Source of the DNA: Streptomyces sp. NBC_00271
GTDB lineage: Bacteria > Actinomycetota > Actinomycetes > Streptomycetales > Streptomycetaceae
Direction: 5' to 3'
DNA length: 64,000 bases
Assembly: GCF_036178845.1 (NCBI RefSeq)
Contig: NZ_CP108070.1
Location: forward strand, 4,464,001-4,528,000
The translations under genes and the position numbers were made by a program. The notes below the pieces were generated by a model. The model was not told the DNA's origin, ran no database searches, and worked only from the letters and a program-made list of their open reading frames with translations. Below are positions 15,910 through 23,028 of this stretch, piece after piece. How positions within the stretch are numbered: position 1 is the first letter of the stretch; each line of letters opens with the position of its first letter.

Positions 15910-18546
15910 CTAGTGGCCGTCCGTCGGCGGCAGGTCCTGCTCGGTCCAGATCGTCTTGCCGGTGGGTGTGTAGCGCGTGCCCCAGTGGTGGGTCATCTGG
16001 GCGATGATGAACAGACCCCGGCCTCCCTCGTCGTCGTTCGCGGCGTGCCGCAGATTGGGCGTGGTGTGGCCGGTGTCGGAGACTTCGCAGATCAGGGTCC
16101 GGTCGCGGATCAGGCGTACCTGGATCGGGCCGCCGACGTAGCGGATGACGTTGGTGACCAGTTCGCTGACGATGAGCTCGCTGGCGAACGTCAGGTCGTC
16201 CAGCCCCCAGTCGCGGAGCTGCTTGCCGACGGCGGTGCGGATGGTGGCCACCGCCGCCGGGTCCGGGGGCAGCTCCCACTGGGTGAACTGGTTCCGGTCG
16301 AGCAGGCGTGTGCGGGCGACGAGCAGCGTGGCGTCCTCGTCCACGGCCCCGGGCAGCAGGGTGTTCACCGCTCGGTCGCACAGCTCTTCGAGGGACGCTC
16401 GGTGGTCGGCGATGATCCGGGACAGCTGCGCGAGTCCGGCGTCACGGCTGTCGGCCGCCTGGAGGAGGCCGCCCGTGAAGAGGGCGACGAGACTGCCCGG
16501 CGGGAGCTCCAGATCCGTGCTCTGGTAGGGCAGGCCACCGATTCCCAGCGGCGGTCCGGGGGGCAGCTCCGGATGGTCGACGACACCCGTGTGCGGCTCG
16601 ACGACCAACAGCACCGACTCCCCGGCCCGCGCCAGACTGCACTTCCCCGAGACGGGGTCGTACACCGCGTACAGGCAGGTCACGCCCAGGGCCTCGTCGG
16701 CCTTCGGTCTCAGGTGGCCCGGGCCTTGGCCGGCTCCGCGCTCGTGCGCGGTCTGCTCGACCAGGTCGTCCAGGCGGGACAGGAGCTCGTCCGGGCTCAG
16801 GTCCAGCCGGGCCAGCACGCGTACACCCGTGCGCAAGCGGCCCATGGTGGCCGCGGCGCGCAGGCCGTGACCGAGCACGTCCCCGACGACCAGGCCGACC
16901 CGGGTGCCCGACAGGGGGATGAGGTCGTACCAGTCGCCGCCCACCCCGGACCCGCTGTCGGCGGGCAGGTAGCGGCTCGCCGCGTCGACGGCGGCGTGCG
17001 GCGGCAGGCGGCCCGGCAGCAGGCTCCGCTGGAGTTTGAGGGCCACGGCGTGGCCACGGGTGACCAGCGGCATCAGCAGGAGACCGAGCAGCAGGGCGCC
17101 CAGGCCCAGGACGGTGACCCCGCCCGTCCTTCCGATCAGCGGCAGGTCGACGCTGGTCCTGCCGTATTCGGCCTTCGCGTAGACGACGAAGGTGGCGTAG
17201 AGGAACAACAGGAGCATCATCAGCCCGCCGAGCCCCGGCAACACGCCCTTGAAGATCAGGTCTCTGGCGCTGCGGGTGAGGACCTTGCGGTGGTACCAGA
17301 CGCAGGCGAAGCCGGTCAGTCCGTACTGGAACGCGATCGCGAGACCGACCGAGTCGATCGAGTCGGCCAGGACGTTCTGGCTGAACGACGACAGCAGGAC
17401 CAGCACGGCGATCGACACCGCGCCCATGCCGATGGTTCCCCAGGTCGGGGTGAGAAATCTGCGGTGGACCCGGGCGAACCGGGCGGGGACGGCCTTGTGG
17501 ACCGCCATGGAGAAGACGGTCCTGGCCAGGGGCAGGATGGTGGTCTCCGCGGAAGCCAACGCCGAGGTCAGCACCATCAGGATCAACAGTCTCGACAGAA
17601 GCAGCCCCGTGCCGTCGCCCCCGAACACGGCGTCGCCCAGTCCGGAGAACACATCGTTCGCGTTGTGCGCGTTGCCGAGCCCGATGCCCGAGGTGCCGAC
17701 TCCCGCGAACGCCTGCGACGAAGTGGACACCAGCCCGTAGATGATCAGGAGCAGCACAGTGGACATGACCGCGGCGCGCCCCGGGACGCACCTGCTGTCG
17801 ACGGTTTCCTCGTTGACCGTGAACGCGGTGTCCCAGCCCCAGTAGATGAAGACACCCGCGAGGATGCCCGAGGTCAGCGCCCTTGCCGAGGGCACCTCGA
17901 ACGGGTTGAACCAGGAGGCGGAGACGTGGATCGCCGTCGGGGGAGGGTCGGTGTAGACCTTGACCAGTGCGGCGACGGCGAACAGGACCAGCATCGCCAC
18001 TTCCAGGCACAGCAGCCAGCGCTGGACAGCCGCCGAGAACTCGATGCCGACGTAACAGATCGCGGTCAGCACGACGATCCAGGCGATGCCCGCCACGGTG
18101 GTCCACAGTCGGCTCTCCGCCAGTCCGTCCAGGCCCACCAGCCGGAAGCCGTAGGCGGCGGCGATCTCGGCGAGGCTCGCCATGACGATGATGTTGGCGA
18201 CGATGAGGCCCCAGCCGCCCATCCAGCCGGTGCGCGGTCCGAAGGCGCGGGTGGCCCAGGTGAAGGTGGTCCCGCAGTCGGCGTTGCTCGCGTTGAGCTC
18301 CCGGTAGGCGTACGCGACCAGCAGCATCGGGATGAACGCCAGCATGGTGACGATCGGGGCCTGCAGTCCGACCCCGGCCACGATGATGCCCAGCGTGGCG
18401 GCAAGACTGTATGCCGGGCCGGCGGAGGCCAGGCCCATGGCCACCGAGGAGAACATGCCCAGGGCGTCGTTCTTGAGCCCTTTCCGGCCGGACCCCGTAC
18501 CGGGAGCGGGGCGGCTTGCAGACTCGGCGCCGCCAAAGTGCCTCAC
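15910..18546 (-). CDS. Fusion: APC amino-acid permease + SpoIIE/PP2C phosphatase + HATPase anti-sigma-type kinase
   Basis: One uninterrupted 878-residue frame joins three normally separate proteins. Residues about 25-495 are an APC-superfamily permease with about 12 membrane segments (GMFSSVAMGLASAGPAYSLA at the start, GGWGLIVANIIVMASLAEIA, WGWDTAFTVNEETVD). Directly after the last segment (HAVALKLQRSLLPGRLPPHA, residue 499 on) comes a SpoIIE-type PP2C domain with GVGGDWYD and VVGDVLGHGLRAA. Residues about 745-878 are a GHKL ATPase of the RsbW kind: ELIVSELVTNVIRY (N box), CEVSDTG (G1), GGRGLFI (G2). The expected YTDG metal-binding Asp reads FTGG, so phosphatase activity may be reduced. A transporter sensing an amino acid or amine and directly controlling an anti-sigma/anti-anti-sigma switch is inference. 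GTG at 18546 is the chosen start; the frame continues upstream through a tandem repeat. Confidence 0.85.
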   Translation of the reverse strand: MRHFGGAESASRPAPGTGSGRKGLKNDALGMFSSVAMGLASAGPAYSLAATLGIIVAGVGLQAPIVTMLAFIPMLLVAYAYRELNASNADCGTTFTWATRAFGPRTGWMGGWGLIVANIIVMASLAEIAAAYGFRLVGLDGLAESRLWTTVAGIAWIVVLTAICYVGIEFSAAVQRWLLCLEVAMLVLFAVAALVKVYTDPPPTAIHVSASWFNPFEVPSARALTSGILAGVFIYWGWDTAFTVNEETVDSRCVPGRAAVMSTVLLLIIYGLVSTSSQAFAGVGTSGIGLGNAHNANDVFSGLGDAVFGGDGTGLLLSRLLILMVLTSALASAETTILPLARTVFSMAVHKAVPARFARVHRRFLTPTWGTIGMGAVSIAVLVLLSSFSQNVLADSIDSVGLAIAFQYGLTGFACVWYHRKVLTRSARDLIFKGVLPGLGGLMMLLLFLYATFVVYAKAEYGRTSVDLPLIGRTGGVTVLGLGALLLGLLLMPLVTRGHAVALKLQRSLLPGRLPPHAAVDAASRYLPADSGSGVGGDWYDLIPLSGTRVGLVVGDVLGHGLRAAATMGRLRTGVRVLARLDLSPDELLSRLDDLVEQTAHERGAGQGPGHLRPKADEALGVTCLYAVYDPVSGKCSLARAGESVLLVVEPHTGVVDHPELPPGPPLGIGGLPYQSTDLELPPGSLVALFTGGLLQAADSRDAGLAQLSRIIADHRASLEELCDRAVNTLLPGAVDEDATLLVARTRLLDRNQFTQWELPPDPAAVATIRTAVGKQLRDWGLDDLTFASELIVSELVTNVIRYVGGPIQVRLIRDRTLICEVSDTGHTTPNLRHAANDDEGGRGLFIIAQMTHHWGTRYTPTGKTIWTEQDLPPTDGH

Positions 18547-18654
18547 ACTTGATTCCAACGCCGGGCCACTCCCCTCCGCAACAGCGCAGGGGCAGCAGAA
18601 AGGCCCGAATCGGACTCGGACCCACTCCACCAGTGAGTGGAAGTCCACCACTGA

Positions 18655-18720
18655 GCGGATGTCCGAGGCACCTCCGGGCGGATGTCCGAGGCACCTCCGG
18701 GCGGATGTCCGGGGCACGTC
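18655..18720. repeat. 23-bp tandem repeat, 2.9 copies, upstream of the fusion gene
   Basis: Two identical 23-bp units (18655-18677, 18678-18700), each starting gcggatgtccgaggcacc, then a third 20-bp unit (18701-18720) with two differences. The array starts about 110 bp upstream of the fusion gene's GTG. Confidence 0.9.
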
Positions 18721-18733
18721 TGAACACCGCCAA

Positions 18734-18835
18734 GGCCTCGATCACCCGATCGAGTCCCGCGCCCACCTCAGTGCGCGTGACCGCTCCCTGCGGGGGCCGG
18801 TGCGGCGTTCTCGACCGTCAGTGGCAGAAGCTTCT
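18734..18835 (-). repeat. Duplicated 3' end of the radical-SAM gene, copy A
   Basis: About 100 bp matching the end of the radical-SAM gene at 22912 with roughly ten differences. It still encodes KLLPLTVENAAPAPAGSGHAH and a stop at 18768 on the minus strand, and matches some sequence beyond the stop (cctcgatcacccgatcgag). The most diverged of the three copies. Confidence 0.8.
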
Positions 18836-18959
18836 GAGCTGCGGCTGTGGACTTGATCAACGCTGCGACTGCGACCTTGCCGCGATCCACCGATGAGTTC
18901 CGCCTGCTGCGCCGGTCTACCGGGACGTACGCCATCGAGCCACCGACTGGAGACCCACC

Positions 18960-19430
18960 ATGACCAATCCCGCACACCCCGGCCGCATGCTGTTCGTGAA
19001 CATCCCCGTAGCCGACCTCGATCGCAGCAAGGAGTTCTTCGCCAAGCTCGGGTTCAGCTTCAATCCGAAGTTCACCGACGAGACCGCCGCCTGCATGCTG
19101 GTCGGCGAGCACGCCTTCGTCATGCTGCTCAGCCGCGAGAAGTTCGCGGAGTTCGCGAAACTGCCGATGGCCGATCCCACCACGCACACGCTGGCGTTGT
19201 ACTGCTTCAGCGTGTCGTCCCGCGATGAGGTCGACACGGTCAGCGCCACCGCGCTCGCGGCGGGCGGCTCCGAGGCGGATGGCGCCGAGGACTACGGTTT
19301 CATGTACTCACGCAGCTTCTTCGACCTCGACGGCCACGGCTGGCAGGTCATGTGGATGGACCCGGCGGCGGCGGAGCAGGGCCCCGAGGCGTTCGCGGCC
19401 TCCACGCAGGACGCCGTCACCCCGGCCTGA
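18960..19430 (+). CDS. VOC-family (glyoxalase/bleomycin-resistance fold) protein
   Basis: 156 residues with the two-module VOC fold: MLFVNIPVADLDRSKEFFAK opens the first beta-alpha-beta unit, and FMYSRSFFDLDGHGWQVMWM closes the second. Proteins of this subgroup often lack glyoxalase activity and act as metal-dependent dioxygenases, isomerases or ligand-binding resistance proteins; the substrate cannot be read from sequence. ATG at 18960 has GGAG 7 bp upstream. It is the only gene between copies A and B of the duplicated radical-SAM 3' end, so it may have arrived as cargo of one insertion. Confidence 0.88.
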   Translation: MTNPAHPGRMLFVNIPVADLDRSKEFFAKLGFSFNPKFTDETAACMLVGEHAFVMLLSREKFAEFAKLPMADPTTHTLALYCFSVSSRDEVDTVSATALAAGGSEADGAEDYGFMYSRSFFDLDGHGWQVMWMDPAAAEQGPEAFAASTQDAVTPA

Positions 19431-19483
19431 CCCACCGCGTTCCGCACCTGCGCCGTCGTCGTGCGGCCGACCGCCACGCCGAG

Positions 19484-19510
19484 AGCCCCTCCCGGACGGG
19501 GAGGGGCTCA
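19484..19510 (+). terminator. Terminator after the VOC gene
   Basis: GAGCCCCTCC/GGAGGGGCTC hairpin with a short loop about 55 bp after the stop at 19430. The remainder of the 19431-19857 gap holds copy B and no recognisable gene. Confidence 0.7.
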
Positions 19511-19697
19511 AAGGCCACACAGCCTCGCACAAGCCTGGAACGGGCCCTCAGATCCACTCCACCTCGGAGACGATGTGCAAGGCACTCCCAGGACCCGGCA
19601 GGGGCGTCCGAGAGGACACCGACGGCGCCGACGGGCGAGGGGGCGAAGCGCCCACCGCGGCCGAGTGAGGACGAGGTGGCGGCCGTGATTTCGAGTA

Positions 19698-19825
19698 CCT
19701 CGCTCACCTCAGTGCGCGTGACCGGTCCCTGCGGGGGCCGGTGCGGCGTTCTTGACCGTCAGCGGCAGCAGCTTCTTGCCCGTCGGGCCGATCTGGATAC
19801 TCGTATCCATCTGCGGGCGGACGCC
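19698..19825 (-). repeat. Duplicated 3' end of the radical-SAM gene, copy B
   Basis: 128 bp aligning without gaps to 22901-23028 with three mismatches (about 98% identity). On the minus strand it encodes the last residues of the radical-SAM protein (TSIQIGPTGKKLLPLTVK ... GTGHAH) with the stop at 19704, but nothing upstream. The match ends abruptly at both sides. Confidence 0.9.
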
Positions 19826-19857
19826 CACTCACCGCCGCGACCTGACCTGCCGAACGA

Positions 19858-20445
19858 TCAGATATCGCCCTGGACGAGGGCATGCAGATGCTCGTCATGC
19901 CATCCGTCCGCGTGCAGCAGCGCACTGCGCATGGTGCCTTCGAGGGAGTATCCGGCCTTGTCCGCAACACGGCAGGATGCCGGGTTGGCCACCGAGTGAC
20001 ACAGCCGCAGACGATGCAGGCCAAGGTCGTGCAGAGCCCACTCGCTGACGCGCTTCGTGGCCTCGACCACCACACCGCCCCCACGCGCCGCGGGGAGGAT
20101 CCAGTAGAGGATCTCGGCGCTGCCGGCGCGGAGGTCGATGTCGCCCCACCCGATCAGTCCCACGGCCTCGCCATCCGGTCGCGCGATGGCCCAGATCGCA
20201 CTCAGCTCAGCCCGCCACCGCTCGTGCATGCGTTCAATCCTGCGGCGCGCGTCTTCTGACGTCTCCACCAGCAGGCGATTCCACTGGCAAACCCCGGGAT
20301 CCTGACTGGCGGCCACCAAGACGTCGGCGTCGGAGAGACGCCAGGGTCGCAGCTCCAGGCCGCATGGAAGGCCGAGCACCGGCTGGTCCATCTGGGCCAT
20401 CTGCCCCGCCGGAACGACTGCTGGTATGCCTGAGCCGGAGATCAT
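19858..20445 (-). CDS. GNAT-family N-acetyltransferase (RimJ/RimL type)
   Basis: 195 residues. The pattern is that of ribosomal-protein-alanine or small-molecule acetyltransferases: LELRPWRLSDADVLVAASQD at the N-terminus, AVGLIGWGDIDLRAGSAEIL for the central strands, the acetyl-CoA pyrophosphate loop LPAARGGGVVVEATKRV, and LCHSVANPASCRVADKAGYS for the final helix. Here the usual RGxGxG/A loop is RGGGVV. Start ATG 20445 has AGGA at the right distance; ATGs at 20400 and 20391 are alternatives. It lies between copy B and a gene-free stretch inside the accessory island. Confidence 0.85.
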   Translation of the reverse strand: MISGSGIPAVVPAGQMAQMDQPVLGLPCGLELRPWRLSDADVLVAASQDPGVCQWNRLLVETSEDARRRIERMHERWRAELSAIWAIARPDGEAVGLIGWGDIDLRAGSAEILYWILPAARGGGVVVEATKRVSEWALHDLGLHRLRLCHSVANPASCRVADKAGYSLEGTMRSALLHADGWHDEHLHALVQGDI

Positions 20446-20946
20446 CGCGGCATCCTGCCACAGCCCTCAGCCGCGAAACTCGTCACTCGGTGCCCCAACC
20501 ATCAACTCAGCGAACCTATGCAGTCACAGCACTAAGGTTCGTGTCCTCGAAGCCACCTCCAGCCAACGTTGGCCCGCGCACCACCACTGCTGTACTCCGC
20601 TGCTGTACGGCGACCGCCGTGGCGCGCCCGTGACCTGTGCGTCATGGATGGCCCCCTGAGCCCGCAGCGTGAGCCGGCTGCGGACCGGTGAGGGATGCCA
20701 CAAATGAGGTCGGCCAGTGGCGCGCGAGCGTCGAGGGGGCTAACGTCGACAGGGAGAACGACCGGTCTTCCTACCTCTGAGGGGATGGCCCCTCGGCCTT
20801 CCGGGCGGGGCTGCCTTCATGCAGAGAACTGCTGGTGGGCCCTGGTGCACGTCGAAGAGAGATCAAAGAGTTCCATGAAAGCAACCCGTGCCCCGGCCTG
20901 CCTGGGGCCCCGCAGAGGGCCACCGCTTCGCGCGGCCCCACTGGGA
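20446..20946. other. Gene-free stretch
   Basis: About 500 bp in which no frame looks like natural protein. The only structure seen is a small hairpin GAGGGG-atg-GCCCCTC-like around 20777-20793. It is probably degraded island DNA. Confidence 0.5.
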
Positions 20947-21555
20947 TCAGCCGTCCGATCGGATGAGCCGGACCGCGTTCAGCAGGGTCTTGTGGGCGGC
21001 CGTCGAGTCGTCCAGGTAGCCGGCGGCCATCGCGCCGTCGTACAGCATCAGCAGCGCACCGGCGGCCGACTCCGCGTCGGCGTGGCCGAGCCGCGTGAGC
21101 AGGTCCTGGAAGAGGGTGCGGATCCAGTTCCGGTGGGACGTCACCAAGCCACGGACAGGATGGTCGGCGTCCGGGTACTCGGCGGCCGCGTTCATGAACG
21201 GCGATCCGCGAAAGTCGCGCTCGCGGGCGTGCTCGGCGATGGCCTCGAAGATCAGGTCGATCGCCTCGGCGGGCGGGTGCCCGGCGGCCAGTGGTTCGGC
21301 CACCTCACGGTAGTAGGCGTCCTTGGTCAGCAGGTAGGCCACGACCAGGTCGTCCTTAGAGGCGAAGTGCCGGTAGAAGGTCGCCTTCGTCACCCCGGCC
21401 TCGGCGATCAGCCGCTCCACGCCGATCGCGCGGACGCCCTCGTAGTAGAACAGCCGCGACGCGGCCCGGACCAGGCGTTCGCGAGGCGGTAGTTCTCCCT
21501 CGGTCTTGGTCTCGCGGCGCGTGCTGTCGGTGCTCTTCTGCCCAGTGCTGCTCAC
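20947..21555 (-). CDS. TetR-family transcriptional regulator
   Basis: 202 residues. The N-terminal helix-turn-helix is complete (LVRAASRLFYYEGVRAIGVE, then LIAEAGVTKATFYRHFASKD) and the C-terminal ligand domain is of the short TetR_C type. It is divergent from an SDR oxidoreductase with 129 bp between starts, the standard layout for a regulator repressing its neighbour and itself. The GTG at 21555 is the best start; an open frame further upstream is antisense to the SDR gene. The ligand is unknown but likely a substrate of the SDR enzyme. Confidence 0.88.
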   Translation of the reverse strand: MSSTGQKSTDSTRRETKTEGELPPRERLVRAASRLFYYEGVRAIGVERLIAEAGVTKATFYRHFASKDDLVVAYLLTKDAYYREVAEPLAAGHPPAEAIDLIFEAIAEHARERDFRGSPFMNAAAEYPDADHPVRGLVTSHRNWIRTLFQDLLTRLGHADAESAAGALLMLYDGAMAAGYLDDSTAAHKTLLNAVRLIRSDG

Positions 21556-21602
21556 TGCCCCATTGTGCCCTCGGCCCTGCCTCGAGCGGCCTCTACCCCC
21601 GA

Positions 21603-21625
21603 ACGGCCCCCACCCATGGGGCCGT
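21603..21625. promoter_or_regulatory. Candidate TetR operator
   Basis: Perfect inverted repeat ACGGCCCC-n7-GGGGCCGT in the divergent intergenic region between the tetR-type and SDR genes. A TetR dimer typically binds such a palindrome. Inference from position and symmetry only. Confidence 0.45.
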
Positions 21626-21684
21626 CCTCCCCCTATCCCGTACGGCCCGCAGCAGCGTGGCCGTTCATCGAAAGGCTTGAACCC

Positions 21685-22446
21685 ATGAATCGTCGTCTTG
21701 AAGGAACCGTCGCCCTGGTCACCGGAGCATCCAGCGGTATCGGCCATGCCACCGCGTTGGAGCTTGCCCGCGAGGGCGCCTCCGTGGCCCTGGTCGGTCG
21801 ACGCGAAGACCGGCTCACCGACCTCGCCGCGGAAATCACCGGCGCGGGTGGAAAGGCCCTGGTCGTGCCCGCCGACATCGCCACCGCCCAGGCCGCCGCG
21901 GAAGCGGTCGAGCGGACCGTCGAGGGCCTGGGCCGTCTGGACACGCTCGTCAACAACGCCGGCCTCATGCTGCTCGGACCCGCCCCCAGCGCAGACCTGA
22001 ACGACTGGCGGCGCATGATCGACATCAACCTCATGGGCCTGATGTACACCGCCCACGCAGCCGTCCCCCACCTGGTCAAGGCCGCCGCCGAGGAGCCGCG
22101 TCAGGTCGCCGACATCGTCAACATCGGCTCGCTCGCCGGCCGCAACGCCTACGCCATGTCCGCCGTGTACAGCGCCACCAAGTTCGGCGTCGGTGCCTTC
22201 AGCGAGGCACTGCGTCAGGAACTGGCACGCCAGCACGTCCGCGTGTCCGTCATCGAGCCGGGAAGCGTCGACACCGAACTGCGTACGCACAACCCCGACG
22301 TCATCCAGCAGCACATCGTCGCCGCCCTGGGCGACATCGAGCGGCTACAGAGCCAGGACATCGCCGACACCGTCGGCTACATCGTCACCCGCCCCCGGCA
22401 CGTGGCCGTCGCCGAGCTGCTCGTACGCCCCACCGAGCAGGCCTGA
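21685..22446 (+). CDS. Short-chain dehydrogenase/reductase (classical SDR)
   Basis: 253-residue NAD(P)-dependent oxidoreductase: TGASSGIG cofactor loop near residue 14, NNAG near 89, catalytic Ser in NIGSLAG and YSATK near 158. The basic GRREDR after the second beta strand favours NADPH. It resembles the YdfG/serine-dehydrogenase-like subgroup, often paired with TetR regulators in streptomycetes. The ATG at 21685 with AAAGG 10 bp before is chosen over an upstream start. Fourteen bases after its stop the sequence becomes a DJ-1/PfpI remnant, so it may once have been part of a stress-response pair. Confidence 0.92.
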   Translation: MNRRLEGTVALVTGASSGIGHATALELAREGASVALVGRREDRLTDLAAEITGAGGKALVVPADIATAQAAAEAVERTVEGLGRLDTLVNNAGLMLLGPAPSADLNDWRRMIDINLMGLMYTAHAAVPHLVKAAAEEPRQVADIVNIGSLAGRNAYAMSAVYSATKFGVGAFSEALRQELARQHVRVSVIEPGSVDTELRTHNPDVIQQHIVAALGDIERLQSQDIADTVGYIVTRPRHVAVAELLVRPTEQA

Positions 22447-22493
22447 ACACCAAGCCCGTGGCCAACTCCGCAGCACACAGGAGAGGCGCGCAC

Positions 22494-22619
22494 TATGTCA
22501 GGAACACCATCCCCATGACCCCCTACGCCACCGCTGACGGCAGGCTCGTGACGGGACAGAACCCCTACTCCACCAAGGCAGTCACCGCCAAGATCATCGA
22601 GACGCTGCACCACCTTTGA
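22494..22619 (+). pseudogene. Internally deleted DJ-1/PfpI-family gene
   Basis: A ribosome site (AGGAG) and ATG at 22494 open only seven codons (MSGTPSP, stop). The stop overlaps an ATG at 22515 whose 34 codons end in ADGRLVTGQNPYSTKAVTAK-IIETL, the characteristic C-terminus of DJ-1/PfpI (type 1 glutamine amidotransferase-like) proteins (DGRLxTGQNP). The body of the protein, with its nucleophilic Cys, is missing. This looks like a deletion that joined the start to the tail. Confidence 0.6.
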
Positions 22620-22709
22620 CTGGTCAAGGCAGCCGCCGTGCGGGCTACGGCCGCACGCTCCCCGAGCTCGTGGACGATTGCCGTCAAACCCTGTCGTCAA
22701 CGCAAATGC

Positions 22710-22743
22710 CAGAGGCCCTGTGGAGTGATCCACAGGGCCTCTG
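22710..22743. terminator. Strong hairpin next to the tRNA-Arg fragment
   Basis: Perfect 15-bp stem (CAGAGGCCCTGTGGA and its complement) with a 4-nt loop. It lies just downstream of the minus-strand tRNA fragment, where a tRNA terminator would be. Confidence 0.7.
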
Positions 22744-22752
22744 ACGTGCTGC

Positions 22753-22792
22753 GCACTCGGCAGGATTCGAACCTGCAACATTCTGATCCGTA
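22753..22792 (-). other. 3' half of a tRNA-Arg(ACG): attachment-site-like remnant
   Basis: On the minus strand this reads CTACGGATCAGA (anticodon loop and 3' stem, anticodon ACG), a variable region, the complete T arm GCAGGTTCGAATCCTGC and the acceptor strand CGAGTGC. The 5' half is absent; the sequence changes abruptly to a C-rich hairpin (22793-22819). Integrases of actinobacterial elements and phages commonly use tRNA 3' halves as att sites, and insertion leaves such a half behind. Confidence 0.7.
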
Positions 22793-22900
22793 GCCCCCTC
22801 CCGTTCATGGAAGGGGGCCCAACTGGTCACTCAGTCACATCGAAGCGTGGACCTGGCCTCAGACCCACTCCCACCAGGGCCTCAATCACCCGATCGAGAG

Positions 22901-23028
22901 CCTCGCTCACCTCAGTGCGCGTGACCGGTCTCTGCGGGGGCCGGGGCGGCGTTCTTGACCGTCAGCGGCAGCAGCTTCTTGCCCGTCGGGCCGATCTGGA
23001 TACTCGTATCCATCTGCGGGCAGACGCC
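22901..23028 (-). repeat. 3' end of the intact radical-SAM gene, copy C (parent of copies A and B)
   Basis: The 128-bp segment shared with 19698-19825; here it is the natural end of the coding sequence plus 11 bp beyond the stop. Copy A shares a further stretch downstream of the stop (about 22880-22900). Confidence 0.9.

Noticed and set aside
15907..18552. An 881-codon plus-strand frame opposite the permease-phosphatase fusion
   Set aside because: Composition is that of an antisense shadow (Asp/Glu/Gln/Arg/His-rich) without hydrophobic periodicity; the minus strand has clear domains.
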